From NCBI GenBank assembly GCA_025350145.1, contig JANXYH010000063.1, positions 1 through 55,104 on the forward strand: 55,104 nt of DNA, in the 5' to 3' direction. Below the pieces are notes generated by a model, which had not been told where the DNA came from, searched no databases, and worked only from the letters and a program-made list of their open reading frames with translations. A program made the position numbers and the translations under genes. The DNA comes from Burkholderiales bacterium. GTDB taxonomy: Bacteria > Pseudomonadota > Gammaproteobacteria > Burkholderiales > Burkholderiaceae_C. Positions 45,194 to 54,817 of the stretch are shown here, one piece after another (within the stretch, counting starts at the first letter, position 1; every line of letters starts with the position of its first letter).

Positions 45194-46699
45194 ATGCACC
45201 CCTTTCGTCGCCTGATGCTGATCCTGAGCGCATTGCCGCTGCTGGTGTCGGCCCAGACCCTGCGCGTCGGCCTGGCCGAAGACCCCGATGTGCTCGACCC
45301 GACCCTGGCCCGCAGCTTTGTCGGCCGGGTGGTGTTCGCGGCCCTGTGCGACAAGCTGTTCGACATCGACGAGAAGCTGGCGATCCAGCCGCAGTTGGCC
45401 AGCGCCTACACCTGGTCGGCCGACAGCAAATCGCTGACCTTGAAGCTGCGCCCGGGCGTGAGCTTCCATGACGGTGAGAAGTTCGACGCCGCAGCGCTGA
45501 AGTTCAACATCGAGCGCCACAAGACCATGGCGGGCAGCAACCGCCGCGGCGAACTGGCGCCTGTGACCAGTGTCGATGTGCTGGATCCACTGACCGCCAG
45601 GCTCAACCTCAGCGCGCCTTTCTCGCCCCTGCTGGCGCAACTCGCCGACCGGGCGGGGATGATGGTCAGCCCCAAGGCGGCGCAGGCCGCGGGCGACAAA
45701 TTTGGCCTGGCGCCGGTCTGCTCCGGGCCGTTCAAGTTCGTCGAACGGGTCGCCCAAGACCGGATCGTGCTGGAGCGCTTTGCTGGCTACTGGAACGCCT
45801 CGGCGATCCACTTCGACAAGCTGATCTACACCGCGATCCCCGATGCGACCGTGCGCCTGGCCAACCTGAAGTCTGGCCAGCTCGATTTTGCCGAGCGCCT
45901 GGCCAGCAGCGACATGGAAAAGCTGCAAGCCGACAAGCGGCTCAAGACCTCGCGCATCACCGAGATCGGCTACCAGGGCATCACCATCAACGTCGGCAAG
46001 AGCGAACGCGCCAAGCAAAACCCGCTCGGCCGCGACGCCCGGGTGCGCGAGGCCTTCGAGCTGTCGCTGGACCGCCAGGGGCTGGCCCAGGTGGTGATGG
46101 ACAACGAGGCCCAGATCGGCAACCAGTGGGTCGCGCCGAGCAACACCTGGTATGCGAAGAACATGCCCCTGCCCAAGCGCGACGTCGCCAAGGCCCGCGC
46201 CCTGCTCAAACAGGCCGGGGTCAGCAACCCCAGCTTCACCCTGCTCGCGCCGACCAGCTCGGACGCGCAGCGCCTGGCCCTGGTGGTGCAGGCGATGGCG
46301 CGCGACGCCGGCTTCGACGTCAAGATCCAGGCGGCCGAATTCGCGACCTCGCTGAACATGGCCGACCGCGGCGACTTCGACGCCTACCTCCTGGCCTGGA
46401 GCGGACGCGCCGATCCCGACGGCAACCTCTACAGCTTCCATGGCTGCAAGCAGCCGCTGAACTACGCCGGCTACTGCGACCCCCAGACCGACAGCCTGCT
46501 GGACCAGTCGCGCAGCCTGCGTGATCCGGCCGAGCGCAAGAAGGTGTTCGAGCAGATCGCCGCGCGGGTGATCACGGAGCGGCCAGTGATCTACCTCTAC
46601 CACCGCAACTGGCTGTGGGGCTACAGCGCCAAGCTGGGCGGCGTGCGCAACCTGCCCGACGGCCTGCTGCGGGTCAGCGGCTTGACGCTGGCGCCCTGA
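45194..46699 (+). CDS. Peptide/nickel-type ABC transporter substrate-binding protein (SBP family 5)
   Basis: 501 residues with a signal peptide about 1-19 (LLVSAQ), then TLRVGLAEDPDVLDPTLARSFVGRVVFAALCDKLFDID, the DppA/OppA-type start. SLTLKLRPGVSFHDGEKFDAAALKFNIERHK is the family-5 signature. It binds di- or oligopeptides or related cargo in the periplasm. It is 26 bases after the DUF1028 gene and six bases before the first permease. The final WLWGYSAKLGGVRNLPDGLLRV is typical. Confidence 0.94.
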   Translation: MHPFRRLMLILSALPLLVSAQTLRVGLAEDPDVLDPTLARSFVGRVVFAALCDKLFDIDEKLAIQPQLASAYTWSADSKSLTLKLRPGVSFHDGEKFDAAALKFNIERHKTMAGSNRRGELAPVTSVDVLDPLTARLNLSAPFSPLLAQLADRAGMMVSPKAAQAAGDKFGLAPVCSGPFKFVERVAQDRIVLERFAGYWNASAIHFDKLIYTAIPDATVRLANLKSGQLDFAERLASSDMEKLQADKRLKTSRITEIGYQGITINVGKSERAKQNPLGRDARVREAFELSLDRQGLAQVVMDNEAQIGNQWVAPSNTWYAKNMPLPKRDVAKARALLKQAGVSNPSFTLLAPTSSDAQRLALVVQAMARDAGFDVKIQAAEFATSLNMADRGDFDAYLLAWSGRADPDGNLYSFHGCKQPLNYAGYCDPQTDSLLDQSRSLRDPAERKKVFEQIAARVITERPVIYLYHRNWLWGYSAKLGGVRNLPDGLLRVSGLTLAP

Positions 46700-46705
46700 G
46701 CATCC

Positions 46706-47644
46706 GTGGCCTACCTCGTCAGGCGATTGCTTAGCCTGCTGCCGACGCTGCTGGCGGTGTCGGTGCTGGTGTTCGGCCTGCAGGCGCTCCTGCCCGGCGA
46801 CCCGGCCAAGGTCCTGGCCGGCGAAGAACAGGACCCGGCCGTGATCGCCTACCTGCATGTCAAGCTGCACCTGGACGAGCCGCTGCCGCTGCGTTATGCC
46901 TACTGGATAGGCGGCGCCTTGCGTGGCGATCTGGGCGAATCGGTGCGCAGCCAGCAGCCGGTGCTGACCCTGATCGCCCAGAAGCTGCCGGTGACGGCCG
47001 AACTGGCGGCGCTGGCCTTTGCCATTGCGCTGGCCATAGGCGTGCCGGCGGGGGTGATCTCGGCGGTCGGACAGGGCACGGCCTGGGATTGGGGCGCCAA
47101 TCTGATCGCCCTGTGGGGCCTGTCGACGCCCAACTTCTGGCTCGGCATCCTGATGATCTTGCTGTTCTCGGTGCAACTCGGCTGGCTGCCGGCCTCGGGC
47201 TATGTCAGCCCCTTTGAGGACCTGGGCGCCAACCTGCGCAGCATGGTCATGCCGGCCTTCGTGCTGGGCAACGCGATCGCCGCCGTGCTGATGCGCCACA
47301 CCCGCAGCGCGATGCTGGCGGTGCTGTCCAGCGACTATGTGCGCACCGCCCGGGCCAAGGGCCTGTCCGAGTGGTCGGTGGTGCTCAGGCACGCCCTGCG
47401 CAACGCCTTGACGCCGATCATCACCCTGGGCGCGCTGGAGCTGGGCACGCTGCTCTCGGGTGCGGTGCTGACCGAGCAGGTCTTCACCATTCCCGGTTTC
47501 GGCAAGCTGGTGGTCGACGCGGTCTTCAACCGTGACTACGCGGTCGTCCAGGGGGTCGTGCTGGTCACCGCCAGCGCCTACATGCTGCTCAACCTGCTTG
47601 CCGACATGGCCTACGTGCTGGTCAACCCGAAGTTGAGGCGATGA
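46706..47644 (+). CDS. Dipeptide-type ABC transporter permease (DppB-like)
   Basis: 312 residues from a GTG at 46706-46708, translated MAYLVRRLLSLLPTLLAVSVLVF. Six helices, with the coupling motif DYVRTARAKGLSEWSVVLRHALRNALTPIITLG and PGFGKLVVDAVFNRDY before the last helix. Residues 40-60 (EEQDPAVIAYLHVKLHLDEPLPLRYAYWI) are the periplasmic TAATE-like loop of the family. It forms the pore with the next permease. Its stop overlaps that gene (ATGA). Confidence 0.95.
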   Translation: MAYLVRRLLSLLPTLLAVSVLVFGLQALLPGDPAKVLAGEEQDPAVIAYLHVKLHLDEPLPLRYAYWIGGALRGDLGESVRSQQPVLTLIAQKLPVTAELAALAFAIALAIGVPAGVISAVGQGTAWDWGANLIALWGLSTPNFWLGILMILLFSVQLGWLPASGYVSPFEDLGANLRSMVMPAFVLGNAIAAVLMRHTRSAMLAVLSSDYVRTARAKGLSEWSVVLRHALRNALTPIITLGALELGTLLSGAVLTEQVFTIPGFGKLVVDAVFNRDYAVVQGVVLVTASAYMLLNLLADMAYVLVNPKLRR

Positions 47645-48498
47645 ACCGGCCAGTCGATGGCCCCGGCCCGTGGCGCAGCGCCTGGCGCCGCCTGCGGCGT
47701 CGGCCCAGCGCCCTGCTGGGCTTGGGCGTGGTCGCCCTGTTCGTGGCGATGGCGCTGCTGGCACCCTGGCTGGTGGCGCAGGACCCGATTGCGGCCAGTT
47801 GGTCGGCGATCCGCAAACCGCCCAGCGCAGCGCACTGGCTGGGCACCGACGAGATCGGCCGCGATGTCCTCGCCCGGGTCGTCTGGGGCAGCCGCGCCTC
47901 GCTGCTGGCCGGGGTGGTGGCGGTGTCGATCTCGCTCGGCATCGGCGTGCCGCTGGGCGTGCTGGCGGGGCTGGCGGGGGGCTGGGTGGATGGGCTGGTG
48001 TCGCGCGTCACCGACGCCTTCCTGGCCTGCCCGTTCCTGATCCTGGCCATCGCCCTGGCCGCGTTCCTGGGGCCCAGCCTGAGCAACGCCATGCTTGCGA
48101 TTGGCGTTTCCGCCGCGCCCATCTTCGTGCGCCTGGCGCGGGCGCAGGTGCTGCAAGTCAGGGTCGAGGACTACATCGAGGCCGCCCGAGCGCTGGGCAA
48201 TCCGCCGCTGCGCATCGCCATTCGCCATGTCCTGCCCAACATCACCGCGCCGCTGCTGGTGCAGGCGACGCTGGCAATCGCCTCGGCGGTGATCGCCGAG
48301 GCCAGCCTGTCCTTCCTCGGCCTGGGCCAGCAGCCGCCGGCGCCGAGTTGGGGCAGCATGCTCAACAGCGCCAAGAACTATGTCGACAATGCGCCCTGGA
48401 TGGCGATTTGGCCCGGCGCGGCGATCTTCGCGCTGGTGCTGTCCTTCAACCTGCTGGGCGATGGGCTGCGCGATGCGCTTGACCCGCGCCAGCGCTGA
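47641..48498 (+). CDS. Dipeptide-type ABC transporter permease (DppC-like)
   Basis: 285 residues. An N-terminal cytoplasmic stretch (1-25) and helix (about 26-46) lead to HWLGTDEIGRDVLARVVWGSRASLLAG, the OppC/DppC signature, and DYIEAARALGNPPLRIAIRHVLPNITAPLLV, the coupling motif. It completes the pore with the DppB-like partner. Neither DppD nor DppF type ATPase genes follow: gamma-glutamyltransferase is 12 bases downstream. The ATPases must come from another locus. Confidence 0.95.
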   Translation: MNRPVDGPGPWRSAWRRLRRRPSALLGLGVVALFVAMALLAPWLVAQDPIAASWSAIRKPPSAAHWLGTDEIGRDVLARVVWGSRASLLAGVVAVSISLGIGVPLGVLAGLAGGWVDGLVSRVTDAFLACPFLILAIALAAFLGPSLSNAMLAIGVSAAPIFVRLARAQVLQVRVEDYIEAARALGNPPLRIAIRHVLPNITAPLLVQATLAIASAVIAEASLSFLGLGQQPPAPSWGSMLNSAKNYVDNAPWMAIWPGAAIFALVLSFNLLGDGLRDALDPRQR

Positions 48499-48510
48499 CA
48501 CTGCTGCACC

Positions 48511-50139
<1,629 letters not shown>

Positions 50140-50152
50140 CAGGGAGCAGGCC

Positions 50153-50578
50153 ATGCCCGAGTCCATCGATGTCGGTCTGCCGGCGCTCAAGCAACCGTTC
50201 TCCTGGCTGGTCCGGGCCAACGGCCTGCTGTTCACCACCCATGGCCCGGTGCGGCCCGACGGCAGCATCGACACCGGCCCAATCGAGCGGCAGACCCGGT
50301 TGACGCTGGCGAACCTGCAGCGCGCGGTCGAGGCGGCCGGCTGCACCCTGGCCGATGTGGCGCAGGTGCTGGTCTACATGACCGACGTGGCCGACTCGCC
50401 AGCAATCGACGCGGTCTACCGCGAGTTTTTCAAGCCGCCCTACCCCAACCGCAGCAGTTGCGGCGTGGCCCTGGTCGTGCCGGGGATGAAGATCGAGATC
50501 GTGGCCTACGTGGCGGTGCCGCTCGGACGGGCCGCCGGCGCGGTCGAATCAGGCATTCCTGGGCGATGGCAGGCGTGA
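50153..50578 (+). CDS. ridA: RidA (YjgF/YER057c/UK114)-family imine deaminase
   Basis: 141 residues, start at 50153 after GGGAGCAGGCC. LTLANLQRAVEAAGCTLADVAQVLVYMTDV and YREFFKPPYPNRSSCGVALVVPGMKIEIVAYVAVP contain the family core; the substrate Arg is expected in PNRSS and is present. RidA hydrolyses reactive enamines/imines made by PLP enzymes or oxidation of amino acids. The last 12 residues are extra. It closes the operon, convergent with the lipoprotein gene at 50668. Confidence 0.9.
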   Translation: MPESIDVGLPALKQPFSWLVRANGLLFTTHGPVRPDGSIDTGPIERQTRLTLANLQRAVEAAGCTLADVAQVLVYMTDVADSPAIDAVYREFFKPPYPNRSSCGVALVVPGMKIEIVAYVAVPLGRAAGAVESGIPGRWQA

Positions 50579-50667
50579 ATGAAGCTGCTGTGCCGGTATC
50601 GCCACCCGCCATGGGTTGGTCTCGCGGGCCCATGAACTCAGCCTCGCGGGCCGGATGAACCCCAGCC

Positions 50668-52032
50668 TCAGTCCGTGATCGCCTGGTAGACCAGTTGCCG
50701 CAGCAGGTTGCGGTGATAGTTCCGCATCGCGCCCGGTGACTGCATCATCATCACGCCCACGATCTGCTCCTTGGGGTCGACCCAGAACGCAGTGCCGGCG
50801 TAGCCACTCCAGTTGTAGTCGCCTGCGCTGCCGGGCGTTGCGGCCAGCCCGTCGGCCGGACGCACGGCCAGCCCGAGGCCGAAGGTGTAGTACGACGGAT
50901 ACAGCACGTTGCCGCCAGGGCTTTGGGCGATCGGGATGCGCGGCCCCAGGTGGTCAGACGTCATCCAGCGCACGGTGTTGCGCGACAGGATGCGCTGGCC
51001 CTCCAGAGTGCCGCCGTTGAGCATCATCTGGGCAAACCGCAGGTAGTCGGGCGCGCTGGATACGGCGCCTGCACCGCCCGAGTCGTTGCCCGGCGGCCTG
51101 GTGACGTCGATCAGCTTGAACCGGTTGCCGGTTGCCGGGTCCTTGTCGAACGAGGCGGCAAGCCGGTGTACCTTGGCCTCGGGCACATGGAACGCGGTGT
51201 CTTTCATGCCCAGGGGCTTGAAGATGCGCTCGGCCATGAAGTCGCCCAGCCGCTGCCCCGAGGCGGCCTCGATCACGCGGCCGAGCAGATCGGTCGACAG
51301 GCTGTACTCCCATGCCGTGCCGGGCTGGCGCAGCAGCGGCACCGCAGCCAGCCGGCTGACCTGTTCGGCCGGGCTCATGTCACGGGCGTCGAAGTCAAGG
51401 TCGCCGGGCTTGTACAGCCCGGCCTGGGCCAGCGCTTCCTTGAACGCGGCGTTGTTGCTGATTTCCCCATAACCCAGCCCCGACGTGTGCCGCAGCAAAT
51501 CCTGCACGGTCAGCGGCCGTGCCGGCTCGGTGCCTGTGGCGGTGTAGACCTTCAGGTCCTTGAACGCTGGCAGGTGCTTGGCAACCGGGTCGGACAGCTG
51601 CAGCCGACCTTCCTCGACCAGGATCATCGCCGCCACCGACGCCATCGGCTTGGTCATCGAGTAGATGCGGAAGATCGAGTCCATCTCCATCGCATCTGAC
51701 CCGGCCGGGTCGCGTACACCAAAGGCCCGGGCATAGACCAGCTTGCCCTTGCGCGCCACCATCACCGTGACGCCGGGCAATGCCTTGTCGGCAATCTCCT
51801 TGTTGAAAGCACCAGTCAACAACTCCAGTCGCTGGCCCGACATGCCGGTGTCTGCGGCGCTGGCGACCGGAGCAGCGGTTGACGTGACGGACAGCACCGG
51901 GCCGCCTCCCGACGGTGGCGAATGGGCGCAGGACGCCAAGGCCAAAGCGAGGGCCAACGTCAGCAGGCCTGGGTGGCCGACACGGCGCGCCGAACGGTTC
52001 AGCCGGCTGATTTCACTTTGTGCAAATGCCAC
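50668..52032 (-). CDS. Beta-lactamase-fold serine hydrolase, lipoprotein
   Basis: 454 residues from a GTG at 52030-52032, chosen because GGAGGT stands directly upstream with five bases of spacing. The lipobox LASC (Cys35) after a hydrophobic stretch predicts lipid anchoring. Catalytic Ser125 and Lys128 lie in YSMTKPMAS; Tyr in WEYSLSTD takes the YxN/YxS position, and GGAGAVSSAPDYLRFAQMML is typical of the class C/EstB group. It may be an esterase, D-peptidase or beta-lactamase; the class C KTG motif is replaced by the loop near SGYAGTAFWVDP, so esterase is favoured. The neighbouring hicAB is not functionally linked. Confidence 0.88.
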   Translation of the reverse strand: MAFAQSEISRLNRSARRVGHPGLLTLALALALASCAHSPPSGGGPVLSVTSTAAPVASAADTGMSGQRLELLTGAFNKEIADKALPGVTVMVARKGKLVYARAFGVRDPAGSDAMEMDSIFRIYSMTKPMASVAAMILVEEGRLQLSDPVAKHLPAFKDLKVYTATGTEPARPLTVQDLLRHTSGLGYGEISNNAAFKEALAQAGLYKPGDLDFDARDMSPAEQVSRLAAVPLLRQPGTAWEYSLSTDLLGRVIEAASGQRLGDFMAERIFKPLGMKDTAFHVPEAKVHRLAASFDKDPATGNRFKLIDVTRPPGNDSGGAGAVSSAPDYLRFAQMMLNGGTLEGQRILSRNTVRWMTSDHLGPRIPIAQSPGGNVLYPSYYTFGLGLAVRPADGLAATPGSAGDYNWSGYAGTAFWVDPKEQIVGVMMMQSPGAMRNYHRNLLRQLVYQAITD

Positions 52033-52066
52033 GATGACCTCCGATTGTTGAGCCCCATGCGGCATG

Positions 52067-52426
52067 CTACACGCGACCTTCTTTGCGGCCAAGACCTTGG
52101 GCGATGAAGGTAAGTACCAATGTATTGAGGGAAACGCCTTCGGTCTTTGCTCGAGTCGTCAGTTGGGCATGAATAGTCTTGGGAACACGGGCTACGAACT
52201 TTCCCGATGCAACGCCGCCGCTGTTAGGAGCGGGCACAGGAAGGGCCTTGGCTTTCAGGGCAGCGATCGTCGCCATGAGTGCGTCTTGTCCGTTCTTCAG
52301 CGCTTCGTCGACGGTCTCACCGTCAGAGATGCAGTCTGAGAAGTCTGGGTAGGAAATGAGAAATCCACCTCCCTCGTCCGAGGTCAGGGGACGGATCTCG
52401 AAGGGGTAGTCACGTGGCTTGCTCAT
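52067..52426 (-). CDS. hicB: HicB-family antitoxin
   Basis: 119 residues. The N-terminal HicB fold FEIRPLTSDEGGGFLISYPDFSDCISDGETVDEALKNGQDA (about 9-49) is followed by a ribbon-helix-helix DNA-binding part (about 74-115, GKFVARVPKTIHAQLTTRAKTEGVSLNTLV). It masks the toxin and represses its own promoter. It follows the toxin gene by three bases. Base composition is visibly more AT-rich than in the neighbours, which suggests recent acquisition. Confidence 0.92.
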   Translation of the reverse strand: MSKPRDYPFEIRPLTSDEGGGFLISYPDFSDCISDGETVDEALKNGQDALMATIAALKAKALPVPAPNSGGVASGKFVARVPKTIHAQLTTRAKTEGVSLNTLVLTFIAQGLGRKEGRV

Positions 52427-52429
52427 AAG

Positions 52430-52612
52430 TCATGCTCCGTCGACGAGTTCGAGGAACTTCTTGACGTAGATCGGCTTGATCGGACGGTGGGCAGGAACGG
52501 GGAGCGTCTTGCCGTCGGTTCGCACGAATACACAGTGGCTGCTGCCATCGTGTCGCCAGTCGATCCCCCGCTGCCGTGCTACGGTTTGAAGTTGTGCGAT
52601 CTGCCAGTCCAA
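52430..52612 (-). CDS. hicA: HicA-family mRNA interferase toxin
   Basis: 60 residues if started at the TTG at 52610-52612. The domain reads RGIDWRHDGSSHCVFVRTDGKTLPVPAHRPIKPIYVKKFLELVDGA, a double-stranded-RNA-binding-like fold with catalytic His in GSSHCVF. HicA cleaves translated mRNA unless bound by HicB. An earlier TTG (52663) would give 77 residues but lies directly beside a good -10 hexamer, so translation from there is unlikely. The start remains the least certain point; the gene itself is clear from its pair. Confidence 0.8.
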   Translation of the reverse strand: MDWQIAQLQTVARQRGIDWRHDGSSHCVFVRTDGKTLPVPAHRPIKPIYVKKFLELVDGA

Positions 52613-52651
52613 GGGTTGCGACGCATGGCAACCAGAAGCTTGGTGGCAGTG

Positions 52652-52692
52652 TTGATCGATCAAATGGTACTGCGGGCAACATCAAAGCACAA
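52652..52692 (-). promoter_or_regulatory. hicAB promoter with 12-bp palindromic operator
   Basis: Minus strand: -35 TTGTGC (complement of 52687-52692), 17-base spacer, -10 TACCAT (complement of 52664-52669). The perfect palindrome TTGATCGATCAA (52652-52663) abuts the -10 and would cover the transcription start. The arrangement fits repression by the HicB ribbon-helix-helix domain, which binds short palindromes at its own promoter. Confidence 0.6.
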
Positions 52693-52851
52693 GCGCGACG
52701 CGGTAGCGATCAATGCGGCCGGCGCCGCGCAAGTGTGCGCAACGGAGGTCATTGAGGCAATCTTCTTCACTGCAGGATAAGGATCGAACCGGCCTGCGTG
52801 CATAGGGCGAAGGCCCAAGTGCGCAGCCCGGGCCAACCTGGGGTCGGCCGG

Positions 52852-53439
52852 TCAAGGCTTCAATTGCAGCGCCGCCCTGGCGTCCAGCGCCGCCTGGCGG
52901 ACGTGGCAGCCCGGGATGTGGTCGTTGACCAGGCCCATCGCTTGCATGAAGGCGTAGACCGTGGTCGGGCCGACGAAACGCCAGCCGCGCCGCTTCAGAT
53001 CCCTGGACATCGCCGTCGACTCCGCCGAGCTTGACCGGCCGGTCGGCCCGGCGCTGGCCTGAGCCGGCTCGAAGCGCCAGACGTAGGCTGCCAACGAGCC
53101 CTCGCTGGCACGCAGCGCCAGCACCTGGCGGGCGTTGTGGATGGTCGACTCGATCTTGCTGCGGTGGCGCACGATGCCAGCGTCGGCCAGCAGCCGCTGG
53201 ACATCGCTGGCGTCGAATCGGGCCACGCTTTCGGCCTCGAAGTTGGCAAAGGCGCGGCGAAAGTTCTCGCGCTTGTTGAGGATCGTCAGCCAGCTCAGGC
53301 CCGCCTGAAATCCCTCCAGGCAGAGCTTCTCAAACAGCCGCCTGTCGTCGCTGACCGGGAATCCCCATTCGCTGTCGTGGTAGTGCTGGTACAGGCTGCT
53401 GGACAGGCACCAAGGGCAACGGATCGGTGGATTGGACAC
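52852..53439 (-). CDS. tag: DNA-3-methyladenine glycosylase I
   Basis: 195 residues. RCPWCLSSSLYQHYHDSEWGFPVSDDRRLFEKLCLEGFQAGLSWLTILNKRENFRRAF is the near-complete TagI N-terminal half, with zinc Cys and the recognition Glu in EGFQAGLSW; GPTTVYAFMQAMGLVNDHIPGC follows near the end. It removes 3-methyladenine from DNA. A 20-residue insert (about 131-146, GPTGRSSSAESTAMS) lies before the last helices. It stands alone between hicA and a receptor. Confidence 0.95.
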   Translation of the reverse strand: MSNPPIRCPWCLSSSLYQHYHDSEWGFPVSDDRRLFEKLCLEGFQAGLSWLTILNKRENFRRAFANFEAESVARFDASDVQRLLADAGIVRHRSKIESTIHNARQVLALRASEGSLAAYVWRFEPAQASAGPTGRSSSAESTAMSRDLKRRGWRFVGPTTVYAFMQAMGLVNDHIPGCHVRQAALDARAALQLKP

Positions 53440-53482
53440 GCGGGGTCTCCCAGGTTGGCAAAAAACAGGCGAAAAACAGGCG

Positions 53483-53508
53483 AAAAAAAGGGCGCCCTCG
53501 GGCGCCCT
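53483..53508 (-). terminator. Rho-independent terminator of the downstream-most Liv-type receptor
   Basis: On the minus strand GGGCGCCCGAGGGCGCCC forms a strong 7-8 bp GC stem with a short loop and is followed by seven T residues (complement of A at 53483-53489). It begins about 36 bases after the receptor stop at 53544, so the receptor gene is a complete transcription unit and separate from tag. Confidence 0.9.
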
Positions 53509-53543
53509 GGCTCGGCCGGACAGCGCCGGCGGGTCTGCCAGAC

Positions 53544-54674
53544 TCAGTTCAGCGCAACCTTCTTGCCGCCGACGTAGTTGTACAGCGTCATCGCCGGGTT
53601 CTTCAGCTCACCATCGGCCTCGAAGCCGATCTTGGTGGTCACGCCCTGGTAGTTGGACTCGAACAGCTTGGCGGCGTAGACCTTGGGATCGGCCGAGCCG
53701 GCGCGCTGCATCGCGTCAACCAGCACATGCACCGCATCGTAGGTGTAGGGCGAATAGACCTGGAACTGCTTCGGGTACTTGGCCTCGTAGCGGGCGCGCC
53801 AGGCGGTGCCGCCGGGCATCTTTTCGAGCGAAGCGCCGCCTTCGGCGCAGGTCACGCCACCCAGGGTCTTGGCGCCGCCCGACAACTCGATCAGCTTCTC
53901 GGTGCAGATGCCATCGCCGCCGAAGAACTTGACGCTGCCCATGCCAAGCTGCTCCATCTGGCGCAGCATCGGACCGGCCTGCGGGTCCATGCCGCCGTAG
54001 AACACGCCGTCAGGGTTCTTCGACTTGATCGCGGTCAGGATGGCCATGAAATCGGTGGCCTTGTCGTTGGTGAACTGCTCGTCGACGATGGTGATGCCGT
54101 TGGCCATCGCGGTCTTCTTGAACACCTCGGCCACACCCTGGCCATAGGCGCTGCGGTCATCGATCACGGCGACGCGCTTCAGACCCAGGTTCTTGGCGGC
54201 GTGCAAAGCCAGTCCAGCGCCCAGGGCGTTGTCGTTGGCGAGCATGCGGAAGGTGGTCTTGTAGCCCTGCTGGGTCAGCTTGGGGTTGGTCGCCGACGGG
54301 GTGATGTGGGGAATGCCGCACTGGTTGTAGACCGTAGAGGCGGGGATGGTGGTGCCCGAGTTCAGGTGCCCGACCACGCCATTGACCTTGGCGTCGCAGA
54401 GCTTCTGCGCGGCGGCCGGGCCTTGCTTGGGATCGGCCCCGTCGTCTTCGGCGGCCAACTCCAGCTTGACCTTGCGGCCGCCGATCATCACGCCCTTGGC
54501 GTTGAGGTCGTCGATGGCCATGCGGGCGCCGTTTTCATTGTCCTTGCCATAGTGCGCCTGGGCACCCGACAGGGGCCCGACGTGGCCAATCTTGACCACC
54601 ATGTCCTGGGCCAGGGCGGCTCCTGCGAGCAGGGTCAGGGTGGCACCGACAACGGCTGTGAACTTGAATTGCAT
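53544..54674 (-). CDS. livK: Branched-chain amino acid ABC transporter substrate-binding protein (LivK/LivJ-like)
   Basis: 376 residues, signal peptide 1-22 (ends AALAQ), then DMVVKIGHVGPLSGAQAHYGKDNENGARMAIDDLNAKG. SGTTIPASTVYNQCGIPHITPSATNP and VAVIDDRSAYGQGVAEVFKK match the E. coli LivK/LivJ pattern, including the Ser/Thr pair and Asp/Tyr that bind the amino-acid backbone. It is monocistronic, with GGAG eight bases before the start and a terminator behind. No permease or ATPase adjoins it; the two complete Liv operons in the window may share it. Confidence 0.94.
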   Translation of the reverse strand: MQFKFTAVVGATLTLLAGAALAQDMVVKIGHVGPLSGAQAHYGKDNENGARMAIDDLNAKGVMIGGRKVKLELAAEDDGADPKQGPAAAQKLCDAKVNGVVGHLNSGTTIPASTVYNQCGIPHITPSATNPKLTQQGYKTTFRMLANDNALGAGLALHAAKNLGLKRVAVIDDRSAYGQGVAEVFKKTAMANGITIVDEQFTNDKATDFMAILTAIKSKNPDGVFYGGMDPQAGPMLRQMEQLGMGSVKFFGGDGICTEKLIELSGGAKTLGGVTCAEGGASLEKMPGGTAWRARYEAKYPKQFQVYSPYTYDAVHVLVDAMQRAGSADPKVYAAKLFESNYQGVTTKIGFEADGELKNPAMTLYNYVGGKKVALN

Positions 54675-54817
54675 GTGAAGACTCCGGGGAATGGAAGAAG
54701 GGTAAGCAGACGGTTGGACGCCTTCGGGGGCGAATTCTCAACGGCCGAAACAATACCTCATATGCCGCTGGCGCCGGGGGCGCCGACCTAGGGGCGAACC
54801 CGTGGTGTTGCGTCGCT

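Noticed and set aside
52033-52092. Longer start of the beta-lactamase-fold gene
   Set aside because: The extra 20 codons run into the hicB 3' end and add no leader feature, whereas GGAGGT plus GTG at 52032 gives a lipoprotein signal at the right place.
52613-52663. Longer hicA start (TTG at 52663)
   Set aside because: It abuts the predicted -10 hexamer, so transcription would begin inside or after it; the extra residues are not part of the HicA fold.
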